The notes under the pieces: model-generated | The model's database searches: none | The model's input: only the letters and a program-made list of their open reading frames with translations | What the model was told of the DNA's origin: nothing | Shown: piece after piece, positions 1 to 12,454 of the stretch | Layout of the letters: each line of letters begins with the position of its first letter | How positions within the stretch are numbered: the stretch's first letter is position 1 | Assembly (NCBI GenBank): GCA_013180625.2 | Contig: SNVD02013229.1 | Location: 16,455 to 80,454, forward strand | Source: Boswellia sacra | Taxonomy: Eukaryota > Streptophyta > Magnoliopsida > Sapindales > Burseraceae | Direction of reading: 5' to 3' | Length of the DNA stretch: 64,000 bases | Made by a program: the position numbers and the translations under genes

Positions 1-263
1 GAGATTGCCATAAGCAAGAAAGTAATTAATTGTCCACAACAATACTGCTTGTAGGTTAAACATTTCTTGCTTATAGGCATCATACACTTGAACACCTTCT
101 TCCCAAAGCATGTTCAAGTTGTCAATTAAAAGAGCCAAATAAACATCAATGTCATTTCCTGGTTGTCGCGGACCCGATATCAAGAGAGACAACATCATAA
201 ATCGCTTTTGCATACATAACCATGGAGGAAGATTAGACGTAACCATTACCACAGGCCAACAAC
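1..263 (-). pseudogene. TNP2-type CACTA transposase, downstream part (outer element)
   Basis: Translating the minus strand from 263 down to 1 gives an uninterrupted stretch typical of the Transposase_21 (TNP2) family of CACTA/En-Spm transposons: CWPVVMVTSNLPPWLCM, then LLISGPRQPGNDIDVYLA, then LLWTINYFLAYGNL at the window edge. It continues the protein encoded at 7132-8106. The join falls exactly at the ends of the CACTA element 264-7131: with that element and one AAC target copy taken out, the frame runs NYS-CWPVV without a break. TNP2 is the catalytic transposase that moves CACTA elements in the nucleus. The rest of the gene lies beyond base 1. It is called a pseudogene because of the insertion and an in-frame stop in the upstream part. 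Confidence 0.9.
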
Positions 264-275
264 CACTACAAGAAA
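264..275 (+). repeat. CACTA left terminal inverted repeat
   Basis: CACTACAAGAAA, preceded by target duplication AAC (261-263). It pairs with 7120-7131. Confidence 0.93.
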
Positions 276-279
276 TTTT

Positions 280-345
280 CAATTACTTGACGCATCAATT
301 TTTATTACTTGACTCTTTTTTCTTAAAACAGTCACATATCATATA
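280..345. repeat. CACTA left subterminal repeats
   Basis: Short TTACTTGAC motifs recur at about 284 and 304, with the complementary AGTCA form near 330. They echo the much denser array at the right end (6560-7119) and are the likely accessory-protein binding zone of this element. Confidence 0.5.
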
Positions 346-422
346 CCTAAAAAAAGTCAACCCGTATTTTTAACATATTTGACACAAAAAGCATTTAACT
401 TATTTACATCTTTGCCACTCCA

Positions 423-430
423 TATAAATA
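423..430 (+). promoter_or_regulatory. TATA box of the captured gene
   Basis: TATAAATA lies upstream of a pyrimidine-rich stretch (about 450-870) that looks like a plant 5' leader, and about 1.4 kb before the first recognisable coding exon at 1844. This suggests the captured fragment came with its own promoter and a leader intron. Inference from position and composition only. Confidence 0.4.
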
Positions 431-2825
431 TATTGGCTAACCCACTTTTATCACTCATTTCCCCTCTCCCGCTTCTATTTTGGCTTCCCTCTTCTAATTT
501 TACCCTAGAAACTCTTTCCCTCTCTTTCACTCTCACTTCACTGATTGATTCAGTCAACCCTTCCCTCACTTTATTGATCAAGCCTCTCAATTTTTGCCTT
601 GCTTCCTTCCTCAGTCAATTGCTTCGTTGCTCCCATTGTTGCTCCCACCATCGACAAGGGTACTGGTCATAAACAAGGTGCCCACTCTTTTCCTTTTCAC
701 CTCTCTTCATCTTCTTCATTTTTTCTTTCTTACTTGTGGATCTCCATCTTCTCTTCTCTTCTTTCTTTCTTCTCATTCCAACTCAATTCTAGGGATTCTC
801 TTTTACCAAGTTACTCTCTATCTCTCTTGCTTCTCTACGTATGTATCTTTGTTCATTGTTTGATTTGATCTCCCTTCTTCTCAATTTTTTGTTTGTTTGT
901 TTTTCTACTTTGTCTTCGGAAACTAAGTTGCGTTTGGTTGCTTTGGTAGTTTTATTTTTGAGTTTTTTTTTGCTGTTTATATTTTTTTGTTCTGTTTTGG
1001 GCCAGACTTGAGAGAATAAGAAAATTTTGAGCTTTTTGGGTTAGAATGGTTAGAAGTTGAAGCATTGTCATTTTTGCTCTTTGGGTGTGTGTGTGCGCGT
1101 TTTGAATTATTCATGTTTTGTTTTGTTTTCGGCATCTGATTGTGGACATTGTGCTTAATTGGTAAGAGAGTAGGTTTTTATTTTAAGTTTATTGATTTGT
1201 TTTTTAGATTTTGGGACTTTTTTAGGGAGAAAAAGCATTGTCATTTTTGCTCTTTGGGTATGTTTTGAGAAATTCACATGTTATGCAAAGTAAATAAATG
1301 AAGGCATCAAGTTGTTTACATTGTCGTTTTGCTTCTTTTTTTTGGCTTTTGTAATCACAATTTGTATGGATTTGTTGCTTGATCGAATAAGGTTTCTACT
1401 TATGTTGTTTGGTTGAAGGATGGGTCGATATCTGCAAATGAGCAATTGTATTTTATTGGGTTTAAGTCTTTGATTTACAGTTTAGATTGGTTAATGAAGA
1501 TCTATGCGATTTTTATATCTCAATTTGTTGTTGCATTGTTGTGTTTTACGTTTGTTGATACCTTTTAGTCACATTTTGTGGTGTTATCTTTAGGTTTTGA
1601 TGGGATTTTTTTTCTTTTATTATTGATCAGGTTTTTTAATTTGGGTGCTAAAGTGAGTGCCTATTATTGCATAGAGTCTAGTGAGCTGCTAAACCTATCA
1701 ATTTGAATTTGAAGTTATTATTTTGCGAAAAACGAGGTTTTCAAATAAGACTCTTGCAGTAGGCTTTGTTGGTAACTTTGGAAAGAAAAAGGAAAAACGG
1801 CGGATTCTTGTTTTTAAGGTTCTTGTTAATTGATTTCTTAGGCATGGATGGAAATTTAAACGAGAAGGAGTCTTTGATGGCGCGCATCCAACAATTGGAA
1901 CACAGTACGTGCTTCACTTTGAACGTTGAAGCTTTGTTGCAAGTCACTTAACTTTGATTTTTATTCGAATTCCTGCAATGTAGAGTATTTGAATTTGTGA
2001 TGCAGTGCCTTTAAATTTGCTTTATTTGTGATTCTTTTGGTGGTAACAAACGTGAAATGCTGCAATTTCTACATAGGATTGGGAAACTTAATTAACATAC
2101 AAATTTGATATCGAATTAGTAAGGGGCTGCCACATCATTCTTCTCTGCTAAATGAACCAAGTCTTCAAGTTCATTTCATTTAACAAGAGATAAGTGGGTC
2201 ATTCCTTTTGTAAAAGGGAAATCTGTAAATGTTTGGTTCTTACCTCCCATGTGTTTCAGTTTGGTAATTTTAGATGTTTTTGAGTGTTGAATGCGTTTTT
2301 CCATAGAACTTAATTGTCAACTACTTTGTCTTTAGAGCGTGATGAATTACGCAAAGATATTGAACAATTGTGTTTGTAGCAAGCTGGACCTAGCTACCTT
2401 GTTGTGGCTACTCGAATGCATTTTCAAAGGTATAAATATCTTATTTCCTTAGACAATGCGTTTATTATTATTTTTTTTTATGGTTCTATCCTCTTCCGCC
2501 CTTTTGGGTTGGGAAAGGGGAGCAGGATGGATGTGGCCGGGCACTTTGTGTCAAAAAGAAAACATTAAAGATGTACTATATTAAAATTGATGCCCTATCA
2601 GGACAGCTGGTTTGGAGCAGGAGATTGAGAACTTAAAAAAGAAGTTAGCTTCTTGCACAACGGATAATTTAAATCTTCAAGAGGAGCTTTCAGAGGCCTA
2701 CCGAATTAAAGTAAGAATTTTGCGTTTCATTTTATGCTATTTTATTTTATTTTACACGCTTATATGGGTTGTTTTGTTGTCTATAGAGCCAGTTGGCAAA
2801 TCTACATGCTGTAGAGGTCACAAAG

Positions 2826-2850
2826 GTCTCTCTCTCTCTCTCTCTCTCAA

Positions 2851-2881
<31 letters not shown>
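2826..2881 (+). repeat. (CT)n-(GT)n compound microsatellite
   Basis: A CT run followed by a GT run just after the exon 4 donor of the captured gene. Intronic simple repeat. Confidence 0.9.
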
Positions 2882-2882
<1 letters not shown>

Positions 2883-3883
2883 CAGAGGTTTATCTAGATA
2901 CTAACTTGTGCATTGTTCAATTTTTTGGGAAATATAATACATAAGAGGCTTAGTCCCACAAACAGTCAGAAAATTTTAAATTTTGTATTTTGCTCAAAGC
3001 CCTTTCGAAACGTTCTCATTATGGTCTTCTTCTTCGAGGATGAAGTCTCAAGTATTGTTGAGAGGCTTTTCTTACTATCCTCGCGTTGTTTTCTATTCTC
3101 CTACAACAACTATATATGCTGCATCATTTGATCTCGACGTAGGAAGTAAAGTTCATATGTGATTTCTTTTGGCTATCTGCATGTGCAATGGTTTAGAATT
3201 GATTTTATTATTGCCTGCCTTTTTTTTAGTCCCCTAGAAAGTAAAATGTATTATATATCTTGACAAAAATGCATTGCTGTTTGATTTAATCTTGGCACTG
3301 ATCTCTTTTAGTTTCCTTCAGAATATGGAAGTAGAAAACAACTTAAATTTTTCCAAGGCTGTGTGGCAGCTGCTTTTGCAGAGCAGGATCATGCAATAAT
3401 GGAGGTTATGACAGTCATCCTCTTTATTAGTTTCTTAATGATTGAACTTGTGGTTCAGATGTCCCGGATGTTGCATTTTAAATATATTCTGAAGATGCTA
3501 TTTGGCTGGTAATAGGCTGAGAAAGCTAAAGAGAAGGAGGAGTTCATTTCACAGAAATATAATGATTTCAATAAGAGGTAATTGAGAAACCTTTAGATCT
3601 TGGAGGAGCTCATTTATTGCTTGTATCACCAATGGAAAATAAGAAGGGAGAAAGAAATGAATGTAAAACCCACTTGCTTAGGGGTTTTCTTACTACTGTG
3701 TCACTGTATAATCATGCCTTGTTTTCTTAAAATTGATTGACATTTCCAAGCAAGTAGAACAGGAGGCATAAGAAAAAGACATAAAGGAAAATGATGATAA
3801 CTACTTACTGTAGAGGACAAAAGATGGGGGCATAGTTGGCTTAAAACAGGACTTTTATTTGAAAATCCTACATATTGAAATTG

Positions 3884-3884
<1 letters not shown>

Positions 3885-3930
<46 letters not shown>
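3885..3930. repeat. (AT)n microsatellite
   Basis: About 45 bp of alternating A and T in the long intron between exons 6 and 7 of the captured gene. It creates spurious tyrosine-isoleucine ORFs on both strands. Confidence 0.95.
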
Positions 3931-3933
<3 letters not shown>

Positions 3934-6559
3934 ATTTAATAGGCAAGATACATTTTGTACTGTTCATAAATTTCCATCTCAAATAGAAGTCTTTTCTTAT
4001 TTTATAAATCTTTTTTCATTTCTCTTTGAAAACTTGTGTTACATATGCAGTGTCTGGGCAATATCCAATTGCTTGAGTTCTTATCTGCCCTGAAGTGACT
4101 TTAGTAGCCTGTTATGAGGCCATAATTCCCCTTCGTCTAAATTCTAGATATACAGTGAAAATGGGAACTCTTATAAGATACCAGCATCTTTTTCTAGTTA
4201 TATAACCTATAATTATCATTCAATAATTGCATATATTTGATATGATGTGCTCTTTATCAGAACTGGGGGGTTTATTATTCTTAAGCTAGAGCATAGTTGG
4301 ACTGTCAAACTTAACAAAAATGTATTATTCTAAATTTGGGCTGATTAGTTGAGTTGTTTTTAGGAGTGTTTAGTGCATAGTTGATTTGTTCTATCTAAGC
4401 TGGTTACCTTGGGCGGTGCTTTACTGCTATTATGTAGCATTCTTGTGGCCTGGCTTTATTTATCATATTTTGGTTTCTATTCTCCATAACATGGAGAATT
4501 GAATGTATTTCTTGGGGAATTGAAGAAGGATTGGTCCAAGTTATCCTTACAATCAATATTGTTTGATGAGCTTTAGTTTGAAAAATTTTGCCTGAATATT
4601 TCTCTGTGTTTTATCTAAAGGCCTTGATTGTATGTGCTAATGTAGGACTTATAGGACCTGGTTTGGAAATTATGTTCGTTTTGGGAGGATTATGGTTTCT
4701 AGCGGCATGTCTTAAATGTATCACGTCTTTCTTTTAGCAGACTCCTTGTCCACCTCTTCATAAATCAATTTTTGACTAATATAAATTTTTCATATCTCAT
4801 CCTAAAAGTGCTGGGAATTATATGTTATTTCATGAATAAAGAGTTTGGATCAGTTTCTATACTTATTTTCTGACTGGATAATCTATTACCAATATATATT
4901 TACTTTCAGGCTACTTTGAATATCTGCTGAAGCTGAATTGAATTTGTGCTTCCATGGTTTTAACAGCGCAAACAATGCCATTTCTTTAAGTTTTTAAATG
5001 TGAATTTGGTCCGTAATTGGTAATATATGTTAGAAGAGCTCAACTCAGATTTTCTTGAATAGAAGAAGCTTAATGCTACACTATGAATTGATTTAGCAGA
5101 ACAAGAAGAACTGAATGAAACTTTCAAAGAGGTATCATCTATGATACTTCAATTTCTGAGTTAATTTTAGAACATTGGTCATTGGCTTTTTTCTTTAGTT
5201 AAAATAAGAATTATTGTTTACTCTCTATGGACTAAAAAGAATTGACATACTTTCATAATATGCTCTGTGTCTTCTACACTACAATTTCTGTTGGTGTCAT
5301 TGACATGGTATTGGTATTGTTGAAATGGTCAGATCACATGTTGAGCATTTTAGAGTGTTGCACCACGGTGGAGATTGTGGCAGAGATTTTAATTTTAATT
5401 TTTTATTTTTGAACTCTGTTGGAATTTAACTATAGTAGTACTGTAAATATTGTGATGCCCATGAGAAATGTGCAATATAGACGACTCTAGGATCTCAACC
5501 AAATTAGGGTTCTCGGGCAATTGTTTATTTCACTTGTCTCACTTCTTTCAACCATCAATATGTGTTTCACTATATCATGTAAAGATTCATAATCTGGTTG
5601 CTTTCTTTGATCATTGTTTGCAACAAGAGAAACAACTTTTATTCTGGGAGAATTAGAATCATGGCCTGTTATGAGTATCATAAATCTAGGTTTTTAATCT
5701 AGCCATACTGCAGTGTTAATCGTAATTGAATGAAAGAACTACCTAATTTAGAAACAAAACATAATTTTCCTATGCACTTTCTGATTTTTGTTCCCATTTC
5801 TTTCAATTTATGTCTGCAGTTTTCTTCATGTAATCTTCAATTTGGATTGTGGATTGGATTTTTTCACTTATATATAGATAGGCTTGAAATGGAATTGAGG
5901 AATCATTTGTAGATTCCTACGATTTGTTGGTAATTTGATGTAAAATGCTCCAATTATCACACGAAAAGATGCTGCACTATGTTGTTGCAAGCTAGTTGCG
6001 AATTCTTTCCCTGGTGTATCCTATACGTAGTTTGGTTCTAGTAGGTCTAATCGGACAGGGGGAAAGCGTCATCATCTTATTGAGGAGGTCTGGTTGCTTG
6101 AAATTTTTCTTATCGCTCTTAATTTTTGAATGTGTAATGTCCATTTCCTACTTGTTTTAATGTTGAGTACAACTGTCTTTTCTTATAATTTTTTTCTTAT
6201 ATTTTTGTTTCTTATAGCTCTTATTTAATATGAATTAACCAAGATGAACTAATGTATTATCTTCTTCTTTAATATGAATTAACCAAGATGATAGAGAAAG
6301 TGTTACTAATCACTTGCGTGTTTTTGTTAGTTTATTGTTTTCAAGTGTTACATTCCATCTTAAGTCTCATAGTTTTTTTCGTAATTCTATTTGTATTTTG
6401 TTTAGGTTTTTGTTCTATATATACGTGACCTTAAATATAAATTTTTATTATTATTTTAAAAGTTAATAAAATTATTATATTTTCACAAAAGAATATATAA
6501 TATAAATGATACATCTATTATTATAATTTTATTAAAAAAAATATATTTTATATATATGA

Positions 6560-7119
6560 TAATTCATATTTGACGGCCAAAAACATTCAAATATGATAAT
6601 AACGATAAATATTATTCTTAAGAACTTGACAATAATAAACAGTCAAATATGAGCAAAAAAAATCTTTCATACTTGACAAAATACAAACTGCCAAGTATAA
6701 AAAATACTATTTTATAATAATATTTGTCGGTCAAAAAGGAGTCAAATATTATTCTACCACCGCATACTTCACAGTTAAATACAATCAAATATGAAGGAAT
6801 TCGACCGTTACTGTTCATTATATTTGGCCGTTATAGTCAAATAATAGTAGTAGTATTTTAAAAATTTCGACCGTTAAATTCGTCATATTTGACGGTTTCT
6901 GTCAAATATTACTTTCAAAAACCATCAAATAATGCTAAAAACTCAATTCAAATTGCATATAAACTTGACTATTTATTAAGAGTCAACTATATTATAGTAT
7001 ATATTTGACTGTTTGACCAACTGTCAACTATTATCATATTTGACGGTGACATATATGACATATAGTAACTGTTAAATATGATCATATTTGACGGCTAAAA
7101 ACATTCAAATATTTGTATT
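6560..7119. repeat. CACTA right subterminal repeat array
   Basis: Roughly twenty copies of an ATATTTGACNG-type motif occur here in direct and inverted orientation, often paired as short palindromes (for example CATATTTGACGG with CNGTCAAATATG). Subterminal arrays of 10-20-bp motifs are characteristic of CACTA elements, where they bind the TnpA-type accessory protein. No coding sequence is seen. Confidence 0.75.
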
Positions 7120-7131
7120 TTTCTTGTAGTG
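7120..7131 (-). repeat. CACTA right terminal inverted repeat
   Basis: TTTCTTGTAGTG, the inverted match of 264-275, followed by target duplication AAC at 7132-7134. Confidence 0.93.
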
Positions 7132-8106
7132 AACTATAATTACTACTTAGGCTACTATGTGGATTAATCCCATCAGCTAATATAGCTAGTCGGAGATTTC
7201 TACGTTCAGCACTAAAATCAGACCACATACGGTCAACCAGTTTTCAAGAGGGGGTGTTTGCTGGGTGTCTAAGTTTACCATCATTAACTCTACCCTTGGC
7301 ATGCCATGTAAGGTTTTGGGCAATTTCAGGAGATTGAAATAACCTCCTAAACCTTGGAATGGGAGGAAAGTACCACACAACTTTTGCTGGAATGCCTTTC
7401 TTAGGTTTAGATGTTTTATGTGTGACTTTCCATCTTGACAAGCCACATGTAGGACAACTTGATTCGGATGCATACTCTTTTTTATATAAAATGCAATCAT
7501 TAGGGCATGCATGTATTTTTTCATAAGACAAACCTAAAGAAACCATGGTTTTCTTAGCTTCGTACATGGACATAGGCATCTCATTATTGGGTGGTAACAT
7601 ATCAGATAGGAGGTCAAGTAACTCAGAGAAACTTTTATCAGACCAACCATATTTTCCTTTAATGTTGTATGGTTTCATTAAGGCAGATAGTTTTGTGTGG
7701 GATGTGCATCCTGGGTATAAGAGCTTCTCAGCATCTTGAAGTAAATTATCAAAACATTTAAGGTCATCCTCATTATACTTGAATGCACATTGACCATATC
7801 AAATGTAGCAGATGGATGATTGTTTTCAGAACATTCAGTAAATGATGAGTTTACGGTTTTGGGTGGATTAAGCGAAGTTGGCTCCCCATGCCAAATCCAA
7901 GTTTCGTACTTAGTATCAAACCCTTTCCTAAATAAATGGGTTCTAATTTCCTCTTAAGTGTGGAAGGCAAAACATTGACAGGATTTGCAAGGGCATTTCA
8001 TGAGGTTTGAGTTGTTATAGTGTGTAGTTGCAAATTCTAAGAAGTTATCCACCCCATCCGAATACTCCTTAGACAATCTATCTTTCCAAATCCAAGATTC
8101 ATCCAT
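7132..8106 (-). pseudogene. TNP2-type CACTA transposase, N-terminal part (outer element)
   Basis: The minus-strand start at 8106 opens with MDESWIWKDRLSKEYSDGV, matching the transposon-associated domain at the N terminus of TNP2 transposases, with a CPCKSCQ cysteine cluster. Further on come LPPNNEMPMSMYEAKKTM, the zinc-ribbon-like segment CPNDCILYKKE...SCPTCGLSRW, then FPPIPRFRRLFQSPEIA and LTWHAKG, all in the usual TNP2 order, ending at NYS where the inner CACTA element interrupts. A TAA near 7955 (after FHT) and a frame change near 7245 (after HPANTPS) show decay. The protein continues at 263-1. The terminal repeats of this outer element were not found in the window. Confidence 0.88.
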
Positions 8107-8948
8107 CAAGTGAAATAAGGAAAAAACCTGTTCATATAAGATTCATTTTAGTACTCTTATACAACGTTCAAGTTAATATTTAATCGAAGGATTTAGCTTT
8201 AAAATATTTGAATAAGTTATTTATTATCTTCAAAGTACGTGGTGTTGTTTACACCTCAGTACAGACCAGTACAATGCCTATTCAAGTTCACCACTGGAAT
8301 ATATGTTGAGGTTTCCAGCCAATATAATTTGGAATAATAACCTGAATTTTTTCCCCATTTTTTACAAACGTGCAATATAAACTTGGTCTAATTTCTATAA
8401 AAGGTACTAAACGTTAATATTTAATGAGAGGATTTAGCTTTAAAATATGTAAAAAAATGTTATTAATTATTATGAAACACTCAAGCGACAAATAGTAGAC
8501 ACGCAACACAATAAAGCATGCATGTAGATAGTCCATGTATATGAAAATAGGTAACCATTATTGTGAAATGACATATTCATGTATACAGTGTTGACATTTC
8601 ATTCAACATGATATAAAGTCAGGAATAAACTAAGAAAGCAAACATAATACATAACGTAAAATCAACCAATCAAACAAAATTCAAACATAAAATCAGATAT
8701 AAACATCAAAGACAGGTACAGTTTATTTAGAGTTTTAATATGATTTGCATTGAACATAAAGCAAGAAACATGGATGGTAATCACCTAGATGGAAGTAAGC
8801 CTAGTTTAAACATCGATGAGCTGAAATCTTCCAAATATGCCAATCGATTTGAAATATCAAATCAAATAGATTATGATTTAAGTGCTGCTTTTAACCTATA
8901 AGAAAGAAAAATATATAAACCTACATATATAACATCCAAAGAAATGGT

Positions 8949-8950
<2 letters not shown>

Positions 8951-9004
<54 letters not shown>
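8951..9004. repeat. (ACAT)n microsatellite
   Basis: About thirteen tandem copies of the tetranucleotide ACAT/CATA. Confidence 0.97.
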
Positions 9005-9006
<2 letters not shown>

Positions 9007-11024
9007 ATCCATGAAATAATTGACAACATTTCTTCCTCAGCAATTCAATTATTAAAAAGATACAAATTATAATGGCTAAATTCTTTCTACAAAAGCATTA
9101 CCTATAATCAGTTTAAAGTTAAATTATTTCTATCAAAGGTCAAGTGCTGTATAGAAAAAAATTAATCATCTTAATAATTGGGCGTTTCTTCAAAAAAATT
9201 AATGTACCTCAAATTGATGCCCAATGTCAACCAATTGCAAGCTGCAATTACATGTAAAATGAAATTTAATCAATTTAAAATTAATATATAGAGAAACAAA
9301 ATGGACTATGGAAAAGAAATTTGAAACAAAAATTGTAATGGCTGATCTTGAAGTGAAATCCTATTGTGATAAACAAATTCTGCCACTGGCGGTAAGTGTT
9401 ACTACCGTAATAACTACTATTCCATTATGTAAGTTCTCAAGTGTGTTAAAGAATTTTCAGAACTTCAGGATTAGAAATCTCTGCCATGCAATCTAACATT
9501 TAGATAATCATCACTCATTTCGTTTCAAGCATGCATGATTCTTTGTTTTTAGTTGGTAATGAACATATGCTCTCTAGGAGGTGAATATTACTTGCTCTTA
9601 ACACTTATGCTCTCTAGAAGATTGAGTGATGTAACCTGAAAGAAAATAAAAAGCTAAGAAAAGAGAGGAAAAGATGACCACTATTGCAAACAAGCTAAAA
9701 AAGAAAATAATTCCTAATCGCACATCAACATTGATTTGTTATCTCACTGGTTGTTAAGCTGATACATATAAAATATTTTATGAGTAGTTAACTACGAAAT
9801 TAAATGCTATAAGACTAGTGGCATTAATTAATTTCATGATAAGAACGATAATACCAACAAAGTGGTACCCATTAGATATGATAACAATTGTCATGCCATA
9901 TAGTCTACGACTATGTAGCTACCAATTTCATGCCTTGCACACTTATCATTATGATAATTGTTAATAAAATAAGATCTAGTGAAAATAGAACTATATATTT
10001 ACTCAATTTTATGGTAATAGTAAAATCATGAAAATTAAATAATTAAATCAATTACCTTTGGATCGAAAAAAGTTCTGTCTTGGCCGCTTAGTTTCTCCAA
10101 CACCTTTCATTGTAATAAATCAACTACAGGTTAAAAAAAAAGAACCAGTTAGCAAGAATAAAAAGTAATGCTAAACAGTGGACACCATAACACCTTACCA
10201 AAAAATAAAAATTACCATTTTCCTGAAGCTCATTTGTTTCTAAATTTACTCGAATTACAACGGATAAGTTTTACACAAAATTATCTTTGATGTTGAATCA
10301 AGCTACTGTTTAGTACATCATTAACTTCTCAGTAGCATTGAATCTATTAATAAAAATGAACATCTCAAGGGTTCATAACATCAATAATGAAAAAGATAAA
10401 GCAATGCAATGAAATTAAAAGTTTCTGCAGTTTCAATTCTGGTGAAACTAAAATAACAAAAAATGCAAGCAATTGTAGTTCTAGTCAATCTATAATAAAC
10501 ACAATCAGTTTCAGTTCTGATCAAACTAAAACAATAAAAAGGGTTCCACTCAGCAGTTTGACAAACAGGTTCACCATGTGTCATATAGATTATACAATAT
10601 AGCTATTTGATACAACTTTGTTTCTAATTATTTAATAAGAGTATATATGATAGGCCCAAGCAGATTAGGGAGGGATATCTGGTCATTGGCCACACCACTA
10701 AAATCCTTAGATTCTCTTCTGTAAACTTTAGAATCAATTGATAATGGCCATCAACAATTTTGCTTTTAATGGTCAACAAGGTTCTTATGAATATAAAAAC
10801 CGAATAACAGAGTGTTTTAGAAGGCTCCTAAACTTTTCGATTTGGATATAGATGAATAAACTACATGAGTCAACGAGACAAAAGAGGTTTTTTTTTTGGG
10901 TGGCGGAAAGAACCTTATTCTTCAAGAATTAGATTCTCCTGCATCAAACTCTCTTCCTATTAGCAAAATCACAATTCATATGCATTTTTAACTCCTTTGT
11001 AACTTTTTATTTTCTTCATCATAT

Positions 11025-11062
<38 letters not shown>
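11025..11062. repeat. (CT)n microsatellite
   Basis: About eighteen CT dinucleotides. Confidence 0.97.
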
Positions 11063-11071
<9 letters not shown>

Positions 11072-12454
11072 ATTGGTTAAAGAACTACTTCACTAGCTAA
11101 GATTGCAGAAAGAGTTTTGTTATATTCTACACTGACTAGTTGGTCATCATTAGCAAAAACCAAACTATGTCAACACAAGTCAAGTGGGCAGGAAATTGAT
11201 GTCTCTTCTACATTTTGACTATCTATTTATTCATGGACTCAAATGAAACTAAAGGAAAAGAGGACTTAAACATAACTCAATACCTTTATAGTACTCGAAA
11301 TTTGTAATTGCACCAACTATCATGCATCAAGAAATGTGTACTAAATTATTCTCAAGTAGCTGGTTGACATGACTATTTTTTATTTGTGGATGAGACGATT
11401 GTAAGAGTTGATATTCTGCCTCAAGTAGGATAATGCCTTGGGTCAAACCCCAACTTGCTGCACTGCTCTCAAGCAAATCATTGTTGACGGCTTTTAAAAC
11501 TAGTTTCAAGCCAACAAGTACAAGAGACAAAATGAAAATTCAAGCATCCCATTCCATCTAACAGTGTCTCTGACAATAGTCAATCATCGACGTCTACATA
11601 TGACTAAGCACAGAAATTCAACTGTCATGTGCCAACCAATGCATGTTCTCATAAATCAAATTAGATGTTCGAAGATAATGTTCTTAGTTTGGAAGGAAGA
11701 TAATTTCATAAATAAGATGGCATATGTTAGACCCCATTTCATAAGATAGACACCACTCTAAAAGAAACTACTGACACACTAAAAAAAAATGATCATTTTG
11801 GGGCTAATCAATCAACAAATAAGGTGAAATAATAATAATAAATATAAAGAGCCCTTTCTTTTCATTCAAATGGTTTTTAAGATGGATCTAAATAACCAAG
11901 ATCCAAGAGAAGTTCATACAACATAACTTCGTTCATAATATTTGTCCATTCATAAATTTTAGCTACCAAAAAAAAAAAAGATTAAATACAAAGAACTAGA
12001 AAACAGAAACAGAGATGTTGAAAAGAATCCAATGTAATTAAATATCATAGCAGATTACTGTGCGCTTTTACTTATTGATAGGACTAAAAAATAACTGGGC
12101 AATTTTCCTCTACTGATACTACAACTTTCAAATTTTCCCCATTTTTTCATAAACTTAAGAGTTCGAAATCAGCTATGATCATCTTCATTCAAATGGTAGG
12201 TAGAATCAAGGTGTGGTATGGGGTGTTTTAGGTTTCACAGAGAAGCTAGATTCTATAAGAAGAAATAGTATATCATAGCATTTAGGTAAAAAATAGTAAT
12301 AATAATAGTAAAAACTTGAAAATAGATTTTTTTTTTAAAATTTCTAAACAGGGTTGTTCAAGTAAGTACCTATAATAAAGGGATTTTAAAGATTTTTTTA
12401 TATTCTAAGGGGGGGCCTGGGCCCCCATAAGCTACTATGTAGGCCAGCCTATGA

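Larger units (their letters stand above)
1844..5131 (+). pseudogene. Captured plant coiled-coil protein gene, exons 1-7, decayed
   Basis: Exons with GT/AG borders assemble at 1844-1904 (MDGNLNEKESLMARIQQLEH), 2336-2429, 2602-2710 (GLEQEIENLKKKLASC...), 2787-2825, 3322-3404, 3516-3577 (AEKAKEKEEFISQKYNDF) and about 5034-5131 (EELNSDFLE...LNETFKE). The product is a heptad-rich coiled-coil protein resembling an uncharacterised plant family; I cannot name the locus. Introns are retained, so capture was at DNA level. It is broken: exon 2 has a TAG where the family has Gln, exon 5 has lost one base in a run of A and changes frame, and exon 7 has TAG and TGA stops. A weak match at about 5881-5912 may be a later exon. 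Only the N-terminal part of the gene is present, inside the CACTA element, so it is almost certainly non-functional. Confidence 0.75.
264..7131. mobile_element. CACTA (En/Spm-like) element carrying a captured host gene fragment
   Basis: The left end CACTACAAGAAA (264-275) matches, inverted, the right end TTTCTTGTAGTG (7120-7131). The 3-bp target duplication AAC is present at 261-263 and 7132-7134. Both are diagnostic of the CACTA superfamily. Subterminal DNA is full of short TTTGACNG / CNGTCAAA repeats in both orientations. The interior (about 400-6100) is not transposase; it is a host-gene-like region with a TATA box, CT-rich leader and several exons with consensus splice sites. The element is therefore non-autonomous and fits the Pack-CACTA or transduplication type. 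It is nested inside the transposase gene of another CACTA element. Confidence 0.9.
8107..12450. other. Gene-poor interval
   Basis: No coding region could be supported. The stretch is AT-rich with two long microsatellites. A short block at 8153-8225 recurs at 8402-8455 (TTAATATTTAAT...GGATTTAGCTTTAAAATAT), and 8224-8325 weakly resembles 59885-59975 inside the Gypsy element at the right end. A run of C and G (GGGGGGGCCTGGGCCCCC) near 12411-12426 stands out in otherwise AT-rich sequence. The expected 5' end of the outer CACTA element should lie here but I did not find a clear CACTA terminus. Confidence 0.6.

Noticed and set aside
379..868. ORFs in the pyrimidine-rich region near the left CACTA end
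   Set aside because: Composition bias of a leader-like CT-rich stretch; the recognisable exons start at 1844.
12411..12426. GC-rich near-palindrome as a terminator or origin
   Set aside because: Too short and isolated, with no functional context; kept only as a note in the interval description.
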